DNA from: Sweltsa coloradensis
Taxonomy: Eukaryota > Arthropoda > Insecta > Plecoptera > Chloroperlidae
Assembly: GCA_024449915.1 (NCBI GenBank)
Contig: JAMZAV010003270.1
Span: forward strand, 45,601 to 109,600
DNA length: 64,000 bases
Direction of reading: 5' to 3'
Shown here: positions 54,535-64,000 of the stretch, one piece after another
How the letters are laid out: every line of letters begins with the position of its first letter
Position numbering within the stretch: position 1 is the stretch's first letter
Position numbers and translations under genes: made by a program
Notes under the pieces: model-generated
What the model saw: only the letters and a program-made list of their open reading frames with translations
Database searches by the model: none
What the model was told of the DNA's origin: nothing

Positions 54535-55188
54535 CTTGTCTAGTCGAGTTGATGGATGAGCTTTTTTTGTAAATATTTAGTATGACTGGTATATCTTTAC
54601 GTGTGTCAAGGCCTATTTCAAAATCATTTTCGGTAAATTAGGATACTTGTTGCAAAATAGTATTAATTGCTATGGTAATACCAATTAATGAAATGTAAAA
54701 TATCTGGAGTCCCGAAGATTTGCATTTTGAACGCATTGTTTTCAAGTTTTTATAGTTACTTGTTAATTATTATACACTTCAAAAAACTCATATTAAAACC
54801 TTTATTTCTATGGATTCTGGCTAACATTTTCAAATTTTTCTGTCAAAAGGCAATACATCACCATTACCTTAATGTCCATGTGAAATATGAACGTTGTGCC
54901 TTATCCGTTTGGTCAGAATCGGCCCAAATATCACAAAAATATCGCATTAAAAATCGAAAAAAATCGTAAAAGTACGACATTCATGAGAAATATTTATTCG
55001 ATTATACCCAAAAACGTGGCAAGTCTAAGCTCGGAGATTTCGAAGGTCCCCTCAAATTTTCATCAAGATCTTAATGCCGTTTGCCCGGTAGAGCGCGAAC
55101 AAACAGACAGAAAAACAAATAAACAAAAAAAGCAAATTTTTTGTGGGGTCAGTGAAATTGAAGTCTTCGCTTCGCTCATCCAATTACC
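54535..55188 (-). repeat. REP1 repeat, copy 3
   Basis: The minus strand has the same series as 29.1 and 30.1 kb: TTGGATGAGCGAAGCGAAGA, CACTGACCCCACAAA, GATCTTGATGAAAATTTG, CCGATTCTGACCAAACGG, ending near GCTCATCCATCAAC. Confidence 0.8.
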
Positions 55189-55297
55189 TTCATCTATATT
55201 AATTTCCTCTCTTTTTAAATTGGCATTAATTTGCACTTGTAGCTTGTGTTGTATACGAAGAATACGATCATAATCACGATTGAGTAGTAAGAATAAG

Positions 55298-55784
55298 AAT
55301 GTGCACTTGACATATGGAATTCGAATTTACCGCCCTCACGGATGATTTATACTATAAACATATTTTTCTAAGGACCTTTTCCTAAATTTCCTTTTACAAC
55401 ACTAACCTTAACCCACAAAAATTTAAATTGGGTGTATTTTTAAAGTTGGTTTGCAGTTTACGAATTTTTCTTTTTAAGGGGAAAAAACAGAAAAAATTCC
55501 CTTTTTAATTTCTTGGGGGCAAACCGTTGGGAAATCGAAAAAAATATAAGAAAAAAAAATGAAGAACTTTAAAATCCCCTTTTTTTTAAAAAAAAACAAA
55601 AAGAAATCGGACACAAATGTACTTTATACACGTTTTAAATTTTTAAGACGCCATTTTGGAAAATGCCCCTACAGGGATTGCCACGTGCCCCCTATTAATA
55701 TTCTTCATGTTCTAAAGAAAAAATTGTGAAAAGGGAAACCTTCTTTAAAGTTTTGCAGTTTATTTTTGTAAACCACGAAACTAC
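55298..55784 (-). repeat. Right inverted arm of the 4-kb element
   Basis: Reverse-complement match to 51,774-52,262, more damaged because the sequence here is error-rich. Confidence 0.65.
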
Positions 55785-55880
55785 CGTGGTTGGTTCTGAC
55801 CAAGGGGCCCCTCCTTCCCATACCCTTAGGCTAAGTGGAGATTTCCCAAAGGTAACGCGTCCTTTAACCCAGATAAAAAA

Positions 55881-56645
55881 AGTATAAACATTTCAATAAT
55901 AAATAAAACGAACTAAAAACAAATCATTTTTCCCAAAATATCACTGCGATTCATATGGGGAACCACAAGTCAAAAGCGGGAAGCGAGCTCAGGCTTGGAA
56001 GAAATGTTCCCATAAAAATAGCATTGGTCAATTTTTAAAAGCTTGTATTTTTTGAACGAAAAGTTTTTAAAGAAATATCTTCACATAACGTTAATCCCGT
56101 TCTTTCTTGACACATTTGATGCTTTCAATTTACAAAAGTCGCAACGAATTTAAATAAACTTTTAAAAACTGTATGTTTCGCGTTTTGGAGCGATTCAATA
56201 GAAAGAGACGCACGGTAGAAGAGAGAGAGAAAACCAAAACCGCATGCGCACGGGACTAGCGGGAGAGCTTTGCCGTCAGCCCTCCAAGGACGGCAAACTC
56301 GACTGTCCGACTGTTTTTTCTTCGTTTCAACAGCAATCCGGAGGATGGGCCGCGACGCAGTGAAAAAGCAAAAATCTCTTGTTAACTCGAACTCATTTAA
56401 ATTCTAAACATGGATTAAAATTCTACTATTGTGAAGTTGAAGAAAAGAAGGGTTTATGACGTAATGTGAATGTTTTCTTAATACTTCCGTTCAAAGTAAA
56501 AGCTTTTTAAAAATTGCCTAATGCTTTCTTAGGGGGACATTCCTTCTAATGCCTGAATCGCCCCCGCGTTAGACTTGGGGTTCCCCTATGACCCTCACGG
56601 TTAAAGCGATTGATTTCTGGGGTTGTCAATAAGTAGTTCTTTTTA
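55881..56645. other. Low-quality stretch with variant LINE tails and a GC-rich patch
   Basis: 55,880-55,965 resembles 51,060-51,165 (AACAAATCATTTTTCCC, AATATCACTGCGATTCATAT). 56,225-56,350 is a GC-rich patch with a perfect hairpin TTTGCCGTC/GACGGCAAA. 56,570-56,640 resembles a LINE tail (ATGACCCTCACGGTTAAAGC). No gene. Confidence 0.45.
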
Positions 56646-56649
56646 AGTA

Positions 56650-57395
56650 ACTTTTTTACCACTTTTTTAAATTTATTTTTATTTTTTTTTCAATTCAAAA
56701 AAATATTTATTGTTTATTTTTTACTATCAACCCACACATTCTGTTTTTTTCTCTTCAACCAAGAAACCATAATACACGTATCAATCACCCCATAAACTTA
56801 TTCATTACTTATAATATCCGGGGCGGCGCAATATGCCCAAACCGGTGTAAGCGCCCTATTTTTCTCACGCCGTCGTCAAGGGAAACGCAACCTTTTCTTC
56901 AGTCTTCCTAAAACACCTTCTCCGCTACCGGGGGTCGGTTTAGGGGATCCCCCATTTCTACGATTGTCCCCAGATTTTTCAGCTTCCACTTTTTCCTTTT
57001 GTTCAAAAAGGCGTCGTATTTGTACATTGTGCTAACGTACTCTTGTGTTAGCGAACGTACCAACACAATGACGCGCCGAAAATTTGATTTTTCCCCCAAT
57101 CATTGAGAAGGGTTTTACATTAAAAACGTGAAAAATTTTTCCCAAAATTTCCATTAAAAGTAATTATTTAAAAAAAAAATTTATTCACAAAAACTTAATT
57201 AAAATATTTAATAAAATCCAAAAATTTAAAAAAAACCCTTTCCCACTCCTAAATTTTTATAAATTCCACCACAGGGGGTTTTTTTCCCGACTAACCCAAA
57301 TGGGGGGGAAATTAAAATTTTAAATTAATCTTTTCCATTCAAAAAAATAATGTTTCTTTTCCTATTCTATTTATCCATAATATTATTTCTTTCGC
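56650..57395 (+). mobile_element. Two LINE-A 3' ends in poor sequence
   Basis: 56,650-56,878 ends GGGCGGCGCAATATGCCCAA and CTCACGCCGTCGTC. 57,105-57,395 has RNase H end/UTR traces only. Between them a 63-codon minus frame (56,908-57,099) is unrecognised. Confidence 0.6.
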
Positions 57396-57399
57396 GGTT

Positions 57400-57735
57400 C
57401 TTGTGATTACGCTTTTCTTCCATGCAGAAGCCCCGGGTTCGATTCCCGCTTAGCAGAATTTTTTTTTTCGTATAAAATTTAAAACCAACAGTTCTTGGCT
57501 TAGGAATTTGTAACGGTTATACTTGGTGCCGTTTACAACGAGGCGCTTAAAAAAATTAAAAGTTTTTGATCGGCCTTTTTGATTCTGCGATAAACCGCGG
57601 GTGTCGCCAGTCCTACCACTGATTTCTATTTTTTTTTTAAAAACATCAATCTAAGGGAATTATCGCTCACTTTTTCGATTGCGTCGGGCCTCAGAAATGG
57701 AATGGTCGCTTGGTTTTATGTCAACCATAAAAAAA
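57400..57735 (+). mobile_element. SINE-B, error-rich copy
   Basis: CGCGGTTCTTGTGATTACGC, CCATGCAGAAGCCCCGGGTTCGATTCCCGC (in two adjoining blocks), TTAGGAATTTGTAACGGT, CGGGTGTCGCCAG and GATTGCGTCGGGCC. Confidence 0.75.
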
Positions 57736-57814
57736 AAATTTTAAAGACTGAATGTTATACATTAAAATGCGAATTGATTAAATTTTTTAATATATAATCT
57801 AAAAAAAAGTCTTG

Positions 57815-58170
57815 CCAAGGGTGAACTGTCCCAGAGCTGGGCCCGCTAATGTAAAAAGGGGATTCAAAAGAAAAAAACCACCTCGCAAAAATCGCAATAA
57901 ATGGACTATATTTTTCGCCGAAACTTTATGCGAGTTGTAGCAATCGTTTTTTGGGAAAACCTTCCCTTTCCCTTTCCTTGACGACCTCTCCGACGACGAT
58001 GACAAAGACACAAAAGAAGACGACGATCAAAGGTTACGACCCCGACGTGAGAAACCCCCTTTTTTCCCTTACCCGTGGCTGGTTTGGCAGCATGGCCTCC
58101 TTCCATTATCTCCTGGCTTAGAGTGGTGAATCCTGACCTACTGTTGAGCGTCATTTAATACAAAAATAAA
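57815..58170 (+). mobile_element. SINE-A, error-rich copy
   Basis: GGGGATTCAAAAGAAAAA, CGACGATGACAAAGACACA, GACGTGAGAAACCCC, ACCCGTGGCTGGTTTGG. The head is degraded. Confidence 0.7.
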
Positions 58171-58284
58171 AAGAACAAAAATGGTGCATTTTGACCCAAC
58201 GGGTTTAAGCTCCTTAAACCAAAAAAAAACTAAAAATCAAATCACACCATAAAAATTTTTTCACTTACTTTCAAAAGAATTGTC

Positions 58285-58960
58285 TTCTCGCATGGGGTTT
58301 TACAAAAAACCCAATTGGAAAACCACGTTTTTTGAGTTTCGCAAAAAAAGAGGTTTAAAATCAACCTATGAAAGTTCTCAGCAATACATCAGGGGGGCAG
58401 AAAGGATGCATCTTGAAATTTACGGTCTCTAGTTTGCCCAAAAAGGGGCTATGATGTTTCGTATACTCTTTTAGAAGTAAAACAACCCCTTAAAATTTTT
58501 GACACTGCCACCATTGTGGTCTTCGTCTTGCTCTTGGTGCTTTCGAACAAGCCGTAGTCAGTTGTATCCGAGTCGGGTGTCCTCCTGGGGAAAGCGAAAC
58601 CTCTTGATGGGTACGTAGTGATGAAAATTAAAAATTTGCCTAACCATTATCAAATCGTGAGCTTTAAAAGGAAATATGTAGTTTTTTTAAAACCGATGGC
58701 AACCCCTTCAACGGGGGTTTAAAGGGGTAAACTTTTGTTTAATCTTATAATTTTAATCGGGCCCAAAATTTTTAATTTTTTTTTAGCATAACCCGCATGG
58801 TCACACCAGGCCGATTTTTTTTTTTGACCCTTTTCGTTTTTGAAAAAACTTACTTGCGATAGTGTTTCAAAATTTTACTTTAGAAAGATTTGCCATGACT
58901 CAAAAGGGTTTTTTTGGTTTTTCACAGATGGCTCCAAAATGAAACAAAGGGTTTGGAAAT
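58285..58960 (+). pseudogene. LINE-A RT C-terminus and RNase H start, error-rich
   Basis: Matches 47,700-48,120 and 31,200-31,640 in order (AAAGTTCTCAGCAATACATC, ACCATTGTGGTCTTCGTCTT, CCTCTTGATGGGTACG, TTTCACAGATGGCTCCAAAA). Confidence 0.7.
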
Positions 58961-61130
58961 GCCCCTTTTTAACTCCCAAATCTTTAGGAAACCCTTTTTT
59001 TTAAGCGGTTTTTCCCCCGAAAGCCCCCCCCGAACGTTTTGTTTTCATTTTTTCCCCCTTTTTTCCCAAAAAAAAAGGGGGGAAATTAAAAAAAAAAAAA
59101 AATTTCTTTACCCGGGGGGAAATTTTTTAAATTAAAATTAACTTTTTAAAAAAGGGGGTTTTCGGGTTTTGGAAGAAAAAAATTTACAAAAATTTTTGTT
59201 GTTTCCCCCCCCCGGAATTTTAAAAAAACCCGGGAATTTTTTCCCCCCAAAAAAAAAAACCCCCTTTCCCATTTTTCCCCTTTCCTTTGCCCTGACCCAA
59301 AGCCAAGGAAAACCATTAACCAAAAAAACCAATCACCTTTGGTTCCAGCAAACATCATTCCCCAAAAAGGGCTTTTGAGAATTTCGGACCCCATTATGAT
59401 CGTAACCCGGAACCCCAACTTACTCCCCTTGGGGGCCCCTCGCTCGGCGAAAACCCCCCAGTTTCCCCGGGGCGGTGTCACCCCCCACCCTTGTGGTACC
59501 GGGGGGAATTAACCAATTTTAAATCGCCCTTTTGGGTTTTAATTTAAATTAAAAGGCAACCTTCAACCGGGGGCCTTTTTAACTTATTTAATCGGGCCCA
59601 AATTTTTTTGGTTTTAACAAACCCCCAGGCACACCACCGTTTTTAACCGTCGTTGAAAAACTCTTGCTTTAAAAAGGGGATTTGCCCTACATCAAGGGAT
59701 TTGGTTTTTTCGAGGTCCGAAAATAAAAATGGGGGGCTTTTTACCCACTTGCTAAGGTTTCGTAACCCCCCTTGTTCCCCTTTTCTTAAAATGCCATCAA
59801 ACAAAACATCAGGTGAAAATGTTTTCACTTAAACCACTTTGCAAAAACGTGGATTCGCATCATTTGACAGCTACTTCATAAAAAAACTCTTGGGTTTAAA
59901 TGAAGATGTGGCCTGACACGGGCTAAAAATAAACAACCATCGGGTGCTAAACGGCCCCAGCGCCGATTGATATTAGCCCTTCCAAAGCAAAGGGTTCAAG
60001 CAAAAAGTGGATTCCAACAATGGGAGTGGCAAAACAAAATTGCTTAAACATTCTAAACGTTCCCCTTCCCCTCAGGAGGTTGCTAGACTCAAAACCCCAA
60101 ACCGATTCTTACCAAGACAAAGGATCCGGGACCCCGTTTTCTTAACCCTTCTTCGTGTGCCCAAAAAAAGAGCCCGATGCAATTTTTCCTCCCTCAAATT
60201 TTGGCTTTATTTAAAGAAACAGGACCTTTCCCCCAAACCCCCCCTTTTCAAAACCCCTTTTTTCCCCCCCCTTTTTCCTTTTTTTTTTTTCTAAATTTTT
60301 TGCTCTTTCAATTTTTCAAAGTTAAACCTTAAAAAAACCCCCCAACCTCCCCATTAACCTTTTTTTTTTCTTTCTCCCCGGGCCTTGACCAAAAGGAAAC
60401 CCCATTTTTCGCGAACCTTTTAAAAATTTTTAATTCCCCCCCCGATCCCCGCCGGAAAAGACGGCACAAAAATTTTTCTTTTTAAAATCAACCCTTTTTT
60501 TAAAAAATGGAAAAAAAAGGTGGCCCCCGGCCGGTTTTCCCCGATGAGAAAGCCTTTTTTTTTTGCCCTAAAAAAAATTTTTTAAAAAAACCCCTTCTTT
60601 CTTCTTTAAAGGGGTTCAACGACCCTTTTAATTTTAAAAAGGGAGAAACCTTTTTTTTGCGGGGAAGAAAAATTTTTTTTTTAACCCCCGGGGGGAAAAA
60701 AAAAAATTTTTTTAAAAAAAAAAAATCGGGGGGACAAAATGGAACCCTTTAACTACGACGCCTGCTTTCCCGGGGGCCCCAAAAAAGGGGGGGGGGGGAA
60801 AAAGGGCAAAAACCCCTTTTTTATTTTTTTGCCTTACTGGCCCTTCTCCCCCTTTTGGCCCGGGGCTTTTCGTTAAACGAAACCTTTTAAAAAAAAAAAT
60901 TTCAAAAATATTTTTAAAAAAACGGGTTTTTCTCCCCAATAGACTCTTTGGGTTTTTCCCCCCCCCCCTTTACGACCCCCCCCCTACAAAACTGCAAAAA
61001 AGTAAAAAAAAAAATTTAAAGCCCCCCGGGAAATTTCCCCCCCTTTTGGGGTGGGTTTTTTTAGCTGGGGGCCCCTCCCCCACCCCCCATAAAAGGGGTA
61101 GAAAATTGGGCCTTAATTATTCGTTGCCTA
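58961..61130. other. Unreliable sequence, no gene callable
   Basis: Dense alternating homopolymer runs (C, G, T and A blocks of 4-12) with no match to the window's repeats. Long open frames here are artefacts of base composition. Confidence 0.7.
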
Positions 61131-61134
61131 AAAG

Positions 61135-61500
61135 AAAATTTTATAGAAATATGTCTTCGATTGTCCATAAAATCTTAACATATCTACGATCAGTGTTTTC
61201 AACGTACCCATAAAGTTTCATGAAGATCGGAGTAGCCAATTGTTCGGTCGCGGGCTGAATGTCACGAAAATATCGCATTTTTTATTTTTAAAGTCGTTAG
61301 GTATGATATTTATGAGAAAAATTTCTTTTAAAAAATGCAAAAAAATTAGCAGATTAAGGTATATAATATGGAAGGTCTCCTTTAATTTTCATTACGATCG
61401 CACATGCCGTTTGCCCGGTTGAGCGACAAAAAAATCACCCAAGCTATTTATCTCAGGGTTAGTGAAAGTAAAGTTTCCGCTTCGCTGATAAAATTCTCAC
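61135..61500 (-). repeat. REP1-related repeat, diverged copy 4
   Basis: The minus strand has TCAGCGAAGCGGAAACTTT, CACTAACCCTGAGATAAATA, CCGGGCAAACGGCATGTGCG and CGATATTTTCGTGACATTC, in REP1 order. Confidence 0.65.
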
Positions 61501-61545
61501 GGGAGAAATGCATTAATTATTTATTAATCGCACATCTACATGAGT

Positions 61546-61931
61546 CCCGTGTCTGGCGCGGGGTAGAATTGGCCCAGAGCTTGACTCTGCTAATCGTAAA
61601 AGGCGATTCAAGAGAAAAAGTCCACCTTGCAAACATCAGCTAGGAAGAGCGGAGTATCTTACTCCCCGAAACTAGAGGCGATCTCTGGCAATCGTCGTCG
61701 GGGACCTTGTCCCCTTCCCTTGACGACCCCCGGCGACGATGACAATGACAATGACACAACGAACGATAACAAAGACGATGACGCCCACGACGTGAGAAAC
61801 CCCCCTTCCTCCCCTTACCCGTGGCTGGTTCTGGCCAGCATGGGCCCCTCCTCCCCACCCCCCTTAGGCTAGAGTGGTGCATTATGACCTAACGGTTGAC
61901 GCGTCCTTAATCCAAATAAACAAAAAAAAAA
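61546..61931 (+). mobile_element. SINE-A, full length
   Basis: CCCGTGTCTGGCGCGGGG to GCGTCCTTAATCCAAATAAA and a poly(A)-like A9. Its 3' end abuts the Myb/SANT fragment. Confidence 0.9.
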
Positions 61932-62739
61932 CTTCATGTTATCAAATTTTGATTTTAAATTGAGCAGGGTTCGTGCGTGGGCCCCACTTTGAGCATTAAA
62001 CTCTTCCTGGAGCTTCGCCCAACCGTGCTCCTTTTCTTTGTTAGCGAGTGCATCCGTCTTTTTACATTCTATGACAGAGCAATATTTTTTACCAATGCCA
62101 TTAATAGCGCCTCTTCCGAGGCACTAAAATTACTGGCACGCTTGCGTTTTGATGTAGTATTTTCGTTTTCTGACATGATGTGACTTGTGGCATACAGAAT
62201 ACAATCGCAAATCAAAATGTAAGAAAATAACTTGGGCCCTACGCTTCTTTACAAGAATGTCAACTCAACATCAACAGGTGATCAGCTGAGATGTAGCGAC
62301 ATGTGAACAACTTAACAAAACGAGACGTGTTTATTAAATCTTCGTATACATAGGAACGAATTACATAGATGTCTTGATATGTTTTTTATATTAATATATT
62401 GTGTAATATCATCGATAAAGGTGTTTAAAAGCACCTTTAATGAGTTCAATTATGTATAGAAAATATTATTATCGTTCACAAACCAGCGATTTTATTGTTC
62501 AGAGGTTGGCCGACAGACCGACGTGTATGCATACGGAGAGTGGCGCGCGCATTCATTTAGAGTCAAGACAGCAATGCCAGCTGTAACCAATCACAAGCTT
62601 CCGAAGAGTTCGTCAGCTAACGGAGACTTATAATCGCATTGAAAAACGTAAACTGCACAACCGTTGATTAAAACTGTTCGTAAAGCTTAACAGCCTGTTA
62701 GCTGACGAACTATTTAACAACTGATTGAAAAACCGGCCC
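61932..62739 (-). pseudogene. Harbinger terminus with Myb/SANT-like (FSBP/NAIF1-type) gene fragment
   Basis: From 62,176 on the minus strand: MSENENTTSKRKRASNFSAS, EEALLMALVKK, a 1-base shift in the T6 run at 62,085-62,090, then VIECKKTDALANKEKEHGWA and LQEEFNAQSG...NLKSKFDNMK. This is the trihelix Myb/SANT-like DNA-binding domain found as the second protein of Harbinger transposons and in FSBP-like genes. Upstream non-coding sequence ends at GGGCCGGTTTTTCAATCAG (from 62,739), a Harbinger-type terminus followed by TAA (62,740-62,742). The rest of the element is cut off at the SINE-A. No transposase seen. Confidence 0.8.
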
Positions 62740-62774
62740 TAAGGCTTTTAAAGACAATGAGTGGTGATAAATGA

Positions 62775-63010
62775 GGATAAGAATTGACCAGAAAGAAGAA
62801 GGGGAAACTTACTACCAGCACGTAGCCTACTCCTTTCGATAAGTACCAAGGGGACCAACGGCTTTACGTTCCATCCGAAAGGACGGTGTAACCTTGACAG
62901 TCATATATGTTTTTCCACTTTACCCAGAATGCCGAGCAGACGTAGAGGAGAACGAAGCTGTTACACTAGCTCTCGAACCCTCGTCTGCTCTAACCAACGG
63001 TATACGTGTG
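62775..63010 (+). repeat. SINE-D / unclassified dispersed repeat, copy 2
   Basis: CACGTAGCCTACTCCTTTC, CCAACGGCTTTACGTTCCAT, GACGGTGTAACCTTGACAGT and GAGAACGAAGCTGTTA match 20,030-20,300. Confidence 0.65.
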
Positions 63011-63456
63011 TCTAAGGGCTGTCTCACGGATTTCTCTAAACCAGAGAAAATGTTGTTCCCAGATGTGAAAGATGTCATGTTCCTTTATCCGTACATCATA
63101 CGCTAGCAGAATGTACCAAATAAAATGCCTTGCGCACGCAATTTGATCTCACCCAATCATAATGTAGAACTTCTATCATATGATAACGGCGACAAACTTT
63201 CAAAATTTCTCATGCGAAGTTATCTTTTAAACAAAATTTAATTCTCATCGTACACATGTCTTTAATTTATTTATTTCCATTCACATAAATAACTTTTGTT
63301 TTTCTATAACTATCATCACATTATTTTATTTTATTACATTTGGAAAACAATCAAATCATCAAACACCATTAACTCATCTCATCAACTTCAAATATCACAG
63401 GCGACGCAATATGACCCAACCGTTTGACGCGCCCTAGTTTCTCACGTCGTCGTCAC
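63011..63456 (+). pseudogene. LINE-A copy: RNase H end and 3' UTR
   Basis: Opens near the knuckle (CCAGATGTGAAAGATGTCAT, CATACGCTAGCAGAATGTAC). The UTR ends CTCACGTCGTCGTC. Confidence 0.85.
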
Positions 63457-63477
63457 TCTCCTTTGAAAATTTTCCCT

Positions 63478-63835
63478 CCGTCTGGGCCCGGAGTAGAATT
63501 GGCCCAGAGCATGGCTCTGCTAATCGTAAAATGCGATTCAAGAGAAGAAGTCCACTTCGCAAACATCAGCTAGTAAGAGCTGATTACTCCCCGAATCCAG
63601 AGGCGAGCTCTGGCAATCGTCGTCGGGGACCCTGCCCCCTTCCCTTCACGACCTCCCCGGCGACGATGACAATGACACAACGAACGATGACAAGGGCGAT
63701 GAAGACCGCGGCGTGAGAAACACCCCTTCCTTCCCTTACCCCGTGGCTGGTTCTGAGCAGCATGGGCCTTTCCCCCCCCCCCCAGGTTAAAGTGGTGCAT
63801 TATGACCTAACGGTGGACGCGTCCTAAAACCAATT
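63478..63835 (+). mobile_element. SINE-A, full length
   Basis: CCGTCTGGGCCCGGAG to ACGGTGGACGCGTCC. The last 165 bp of the window hold nothing recognised. Confidence 0.88.
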
Positions 63836-64000
63836 TTGTTTTGGTTTTTTTTTGGTATTGTTGTTTAAGCCACGAGTATTGCCTATCTTGAAGATCAAGT
63901 GTCCATGACTTTCGTGTTTACACCGAAACAGAAGTTAAAGACATAGATATTACCTTAACTGTCATGTTGTTGGTGAAATTAGCTACATTGGTTTCTCCCA

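Larger units (their letters stand above)
51774..55784. mobile_element. 4.0-kb element with ~490-bp inverted termini carrying a PIN/FEN-like gene
   Basis: 51,774-52,262 and the reverse complement of 55,298-55,784 align along their length. Examples are TTTTTTAGAACATCA against TTCTTTAGAACATGA, TCCGATTTCTTTT, TTTTTTCGATTTACCCAAC against TTTTTTCGATTTCCCAACG, and GAATTCCAGTGTCAAGT against GAATTCCATATGTCAAGT. Between them lie the pseudogene at 52.2-54.1 kb, a small TIR element and a REP1 copy. The junctions share at most a 4-bp CCGT. The right arm is in poor-quality sequence. Confidence 0.6.
51519..55880 (+). mobile_element. SINE-A split by a 4-kb inverted-terminal element
   Basis: The 5' portion runs 51,519-51,773 (to CCTCCCCTTTCCC). 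The 3' portion resumes at 55,785 (CGTGGTTGGTTCTGACC, then CCCTTAGGCTAAGTGG and TAACGCGTCC). Together they make one ordinary SINE-A. Confidence 0.78.

Noticed and set aside
59138..60939. Several 60-111-codon open frames on both strands
   Set aside because: The sequence is alternating homopolymers of doubtful quality. The translations are Phe/Lys/Pro/Gly runs without domains.

Overview
The window is repeat-dominated animal nuclear DNA, most likely from an invertebrate. The evidence is several LINE lineages (including an R4/Dong-like and a Penelope-like element), tRNA-derived SINEs, hAT- and Harbinger-type DNA transposons, and no prokaryote-style dense ORFs. I cannot name the species; an arthropod or mollusc would fit. 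No intact host gene, rRNA or functional tRNA was recognised. Family names used here (LINE-A/B/C, SINE-A/B/C/D, REP1, REP2) are my own labels.

Two families dominate. LINE-A is an I/R1/Loa-like non-LTR retrotransposon with domain order endonuclease, reverse transcriptase, RNase H and CCHC knuckle, then an AT-rich 3' UTR and a (CGT)n end. It is present in about 30 copies, mostly 5'-truncated tails. SINE-A is about 378 bp; its 3' end copies the LINE-A tail motif, so LINE-A probably mobilises it. Other LINEs are a Penelope-like element (0.6-1.5 kb), LINE-B (20.3-22.1 kb, minus), an R4/Dong-like element sitting inside a TAA microsatellite (23.0-25.1 kb), and the nearly complete LINE-C (25.3-29.0 kb).

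Layout: 0-11.5 kb holds a duplicated segment with occupied and empty sites, a SINE-A head tandem array, a 0.63-kb palindrome, a hAT MITE and a three-level nest. 11.6-22 kb holds LINE-A copies, a second hAT MITE, a hAT transposase remnant and LINE-B. 22-29 kb holds nested LINEs. 29-34 kb holds REP1 repeats, a degenerate array and an inverted LINE-A nest. 34-46 kb holds SINE-A/LINE-A fragments, one unidentified ORF (38.1 kb), an interrupted unknown coding remnant (42.9-43.6 kb) and an unusual TIR element full of short palindromes. 46-49.5 kb holds two fused LINE-A copies. 51.8-55.8 kb holds a 4-kb element with about 490-bp inverted termini carrying a decayed PIN/FEN-like multi-copy gene. 61.9-62.7 kb holds a Harbinger end with a Myb/SANT gene.

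Two stretches (about 16.0-21.7 kb and 55.4-61.1 kb) look like poor consensus sequence (homopolymer runs, dense single-base indels). Coding calls there are unreliable.
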